Positions 61,801 through 64,000 of a DNA stretch of 64,000 bases are shown here, in pieces (the first letter of the stretch is position 1; each line of letters begins with the position of its first letter). This DNA comes from Ceratodon purpureus. Taxonomy: Eukaryota > Streptophyta > Bryopsida > Pseudoditrichales > Ditrichaceae. The DNA is taken from NCBI GenBank assembly GCA_014871385.1, contig CM026427.1, positions 6,391,909 to 6,455,908 on the forward strand, written 5' to 3'. The notes beneath the pieces are model-generated. The model ran no database searches. It was not told where the DNA came from and saw only the letters and a program-made list of their open reading frames with translations. Both the position numbers and the translations under genes were made by a program.

Positions 61801-62738
61801 TACGGTCTGCAAGAAACTGTCGTCACAAATTATATCACAGAACTGTATTAAAGACTGAATTACATGCCAACAAACATAAAAGATTGTTAGCAGTTGACAG
61901 ATTGCAAAAGAACAAGTATCATATTCTTTCATTGTCCTCCTACCAGTGGAGGTGAATTCTCGGTTTGTAGTTGATCTGGTTGGATTGATCAGTATTAGTA
62001 CTCTACTAGCTTTCCGCCCACCTTTCCTTCTGCCCCCCCTCCCTCCCTCCCCCTCCCAGCTCCTGTAGACAGATCATTCCTTGCGGGCTACTCTCACCTG
62101 CCATTTAGTAGCTTGCCATCACTCCTGCAGTCCGCATCTGGGGAAGAACAATTTTCGAGGATGATGATGGTTGCATCTGTGTCCCCAAACTTCTCATGAA
62201 ATTCCTCGAACGTGGGCCTGTTCTAAGTGATCCTCTACCCAGCTGGGCTCCACTTCCCACAAAGTTACAAACCACAACAGCAGAAGGACGATGGATCGAA
62301 GATCATATTTCTGGAATCATCAGTTTACTCCAATCCTACTACAGTAGAAGTATCACTGTCTTAGTTGCGTGCTTCCCTGCACTGATTAAGGTACCAGCTT
62401 GGGTGGCCTCCACGCTCGACCCATGTCAATAATTTTCATGAAGAGATGTGTGACTGGTCTTCGGAACATGTATATAAAAATACAAACAAAAATAAAAAAG
62501 AGTGGAAGACTCGTCATCACCAACATTGCTTCTATGGTGACATATGCCCATGCTGCCACTGATTTGCTTCTGTTGAACTGATTTTTTGGCACAAGTAAAA
62601 GGAAAGTCAGTGCACAAGAAAGAAGAATTGCAACCCACTCTCATCAGCAGAGGAAACCTCCCCAGGCCAGGCATTTATGGACCTTCTGATAACTTCCACT
62701 TGAAGTTGAAATGAGTTTCTATTCTGTTAGATAGTACT
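58805..62738. other. Long gene-free upstream region of the GARP gene
   Basis: About 3.9 kb without a supported ORF. It contains a simple A-rich AAAACAAAATA repeat at about 61,644-61,710 and C-rich tracts near 61,471-61,488 and 62,031-62,062. It may include a long leader or distal promoter. Confidence 0.4.
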
Positions 62739-62838
62739 CCCTCTGTCCCATAATGACTTTCTCATAGGTTCTCTAAAATCGACCTCCACATGTAGATTTG
62801 AGAGAACCTACGAGAAAGTCATTATGGGACAAAGGGAG
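62739..62838. mobile_element. 100-bp Stowaway-type MITE
   Basis: Ends CTCCCTCTGTCCCATAATGA and its complement TCATTATGGGACAAAGGGAG pair to form a hairpin of about 45-bp arms. Both sides carry TA (62,737-62,738 and 62,839-62,840), the Tc1/mariner-type target duplication. The TIR closely resembles the grass Stowaway start (CTCCCTCCGT..). No ORF. Confidence 0.85.
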
Positions 62839-62840
62839 TA

Positions 62841-64000
62841 TTATGTTATGCTTCCACTAAAGGGGAAGTTTAGGGTGTCACTAGAGGGGAGTTACTCTGA
62901 AGTTACTCCAATTTGTATGTCAAAAGTAGTTTAACTGGGTATGTGATTGGAGAGAGAGCTTCAAAAGAAGTAGAGAGAAGTCACAGAATTAGGGTTAAAA
63001 ATTAGGTTATTCCTGCTTTATACATGTGGACCCCCGATTTAATAAGTTGTATTTGATTTCAGCAAATAATACCATATTAATATCAGCTGTGACGCAAGAA
63101 GTTTCTAAATTGCCCAGGCTGGCTCACCTGTTTCGCAGTAATGAAATGTGGGTTGGGTTGGACATGGAGACCTGCCTTACCCTTTAGTGTCCACACAACT
63201 GTAGCATATGCAGTGAGAAAACCAGTGATATTTGAAGTTTGCACAATGTTACTGAAAACAGAATTGGTATTTTTACAAATTATCTGTTGAAAGTTAAAGC
63301 TACCTTGAATGTTGAAACACACGAAAATTTTCAATATGATCCATCAGGAAATTCAAGAGTATGATGTGTATGCATAAAGTCATCACACATGAGCTCATTT
63401 GGTAGATGTGATCTTTAGTGATAAACAGAATTTGCGTTAAATTTTCATAAATAAAAATGAACAGAGATGCCACAGTGGGATAGCTCTATAATGTGAGCAT
63501 TACCATGGATTCTACATTAGCAGAAATTTTCTAGGTAATTTTTGAAAGCCATTGAGGGGTCCATCCTACATGAGTAAAGATGTAGATTGTACTGAGGCTA
63601 TGGTCATAAAAGGGAAGAATGTCATAGGAGAAATAACAACAAAAAATAAATGTTTTAGTCCCAGTATTAACGCATTATTTAAAAATCTTTAAAAGACAAG
63701 TACTTAATTGAACATATTTCCTTCCAATAATTTCCTTATCACTAAAAAGCTGTCACATGGCTTTTCATCATCTAGAGCTTGGTGAAAGTGACCACTACTA
63801 TTTCATTAAGAAACCAAATTTTAGATAAAGCAAGAGTGAGCAAACCAAAACTAATTTTTTTTTTGCATCTCCAATTGTTAGATCTCACTTGAGACTTCTA
63901 GAAGACCATGTACTAACAATTTCAATAAATTTGACCGCGTGGATTAGAAGATTATAGAGTTTGAAGTAAAAAACATTGTTTTTATTCTTATTTTTTCCAA
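62841..64000. other. AT-rich intergenic DNA
   Basis: No gene supported. A minus-strand frame at 63,334-63,083 (including SNITGFLTAYATVVWTLKGK) looks mildly protein-like but has no known partner exon. Confidence 0.35.

Noticed and set aside
60000..62000. Several 60-100 codon frames upstream of the GARP gene
   Set aside because: No splice continuity, no recognisable motifs and normal shadow-frame lengths.

Overview
This window looks like nuclear DNA of a non-seed land plant, probably a bryophyte such as a moss. That is inferred from gene content and structure; no ribosomal or organellar marker is present to name a species. The real genes are interrupted by many short GT-AG introns, telo-box (AAACCCTAA) motifs sit upstream of several of them, and the gene set is plant-like (REM-type B3, GARP/MYB, Tic22-like, SRC2-type C2 protein). 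One gene encodes a BK/Slo-type potassium channel, a family I believe is missing from seed plants.

Layout. At the left edge is the 5' part of an alkyladenine (3-methyladenine) DNA glycosylase gene on the minus strand (1-836). A B3-domain gene follows (3,488-5,500, minus), with a frameshifted extra B3 copy just downstream of it. From 5.5 to 16 kb the window is a transposon graveyard: a ~2 kb tandemly repeated unit, one copy carrying a nested ~700 bp TIR element; a cluster of TGACTA..TAGTCA palindromes; a decayed transposon ORF; and a complete ~5 kb pogo-like (Tc1/mariner) element (10,936-15,968). A second copy of the ~700 bp TIR element has landed inside the pogo-like transposase gene, with a clean 8-bp target duplication.

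From 16.7 to 50 kb the region is gene-dense: a C2 domain/Gly-Arg-Pro-rich protein (+), a TPR protein (+), the BK-like channel (-, tail to tail with the TPR gene), a METTL21/METTL16-family-like methyltransferase (-), a Tic22-like protein (-), a probably plastid SAM methyltransferase (-) and a 2-oxoglutarate/Fe(II) oxygenase (-). From 50 to 64 kb the sequence is gene-poor: a GH43-like (five-bladed propeller type) protein (+), a Ulp1/C48-like protease ORF containing an in-frame (TA)n microsatellite, palindrome-centred TTAATTAATTAA repeats, a GARP transcription factor with a C-terminal EAR motif (-), and a 100-bp Stowaway-type MITE.

The genes do not form a pathway; they are unrelated neighbours as expected in a plant nuclear genome. 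The most novel material is the nested transposon structure at 5.5-16 kb and the palindromic repeat/Ulp1-like block at 52-56.5 kb. Exon boundaries were read by eye from splice signals and frame continuity, so small exons may be missed and most junctions are good only to a few bases.
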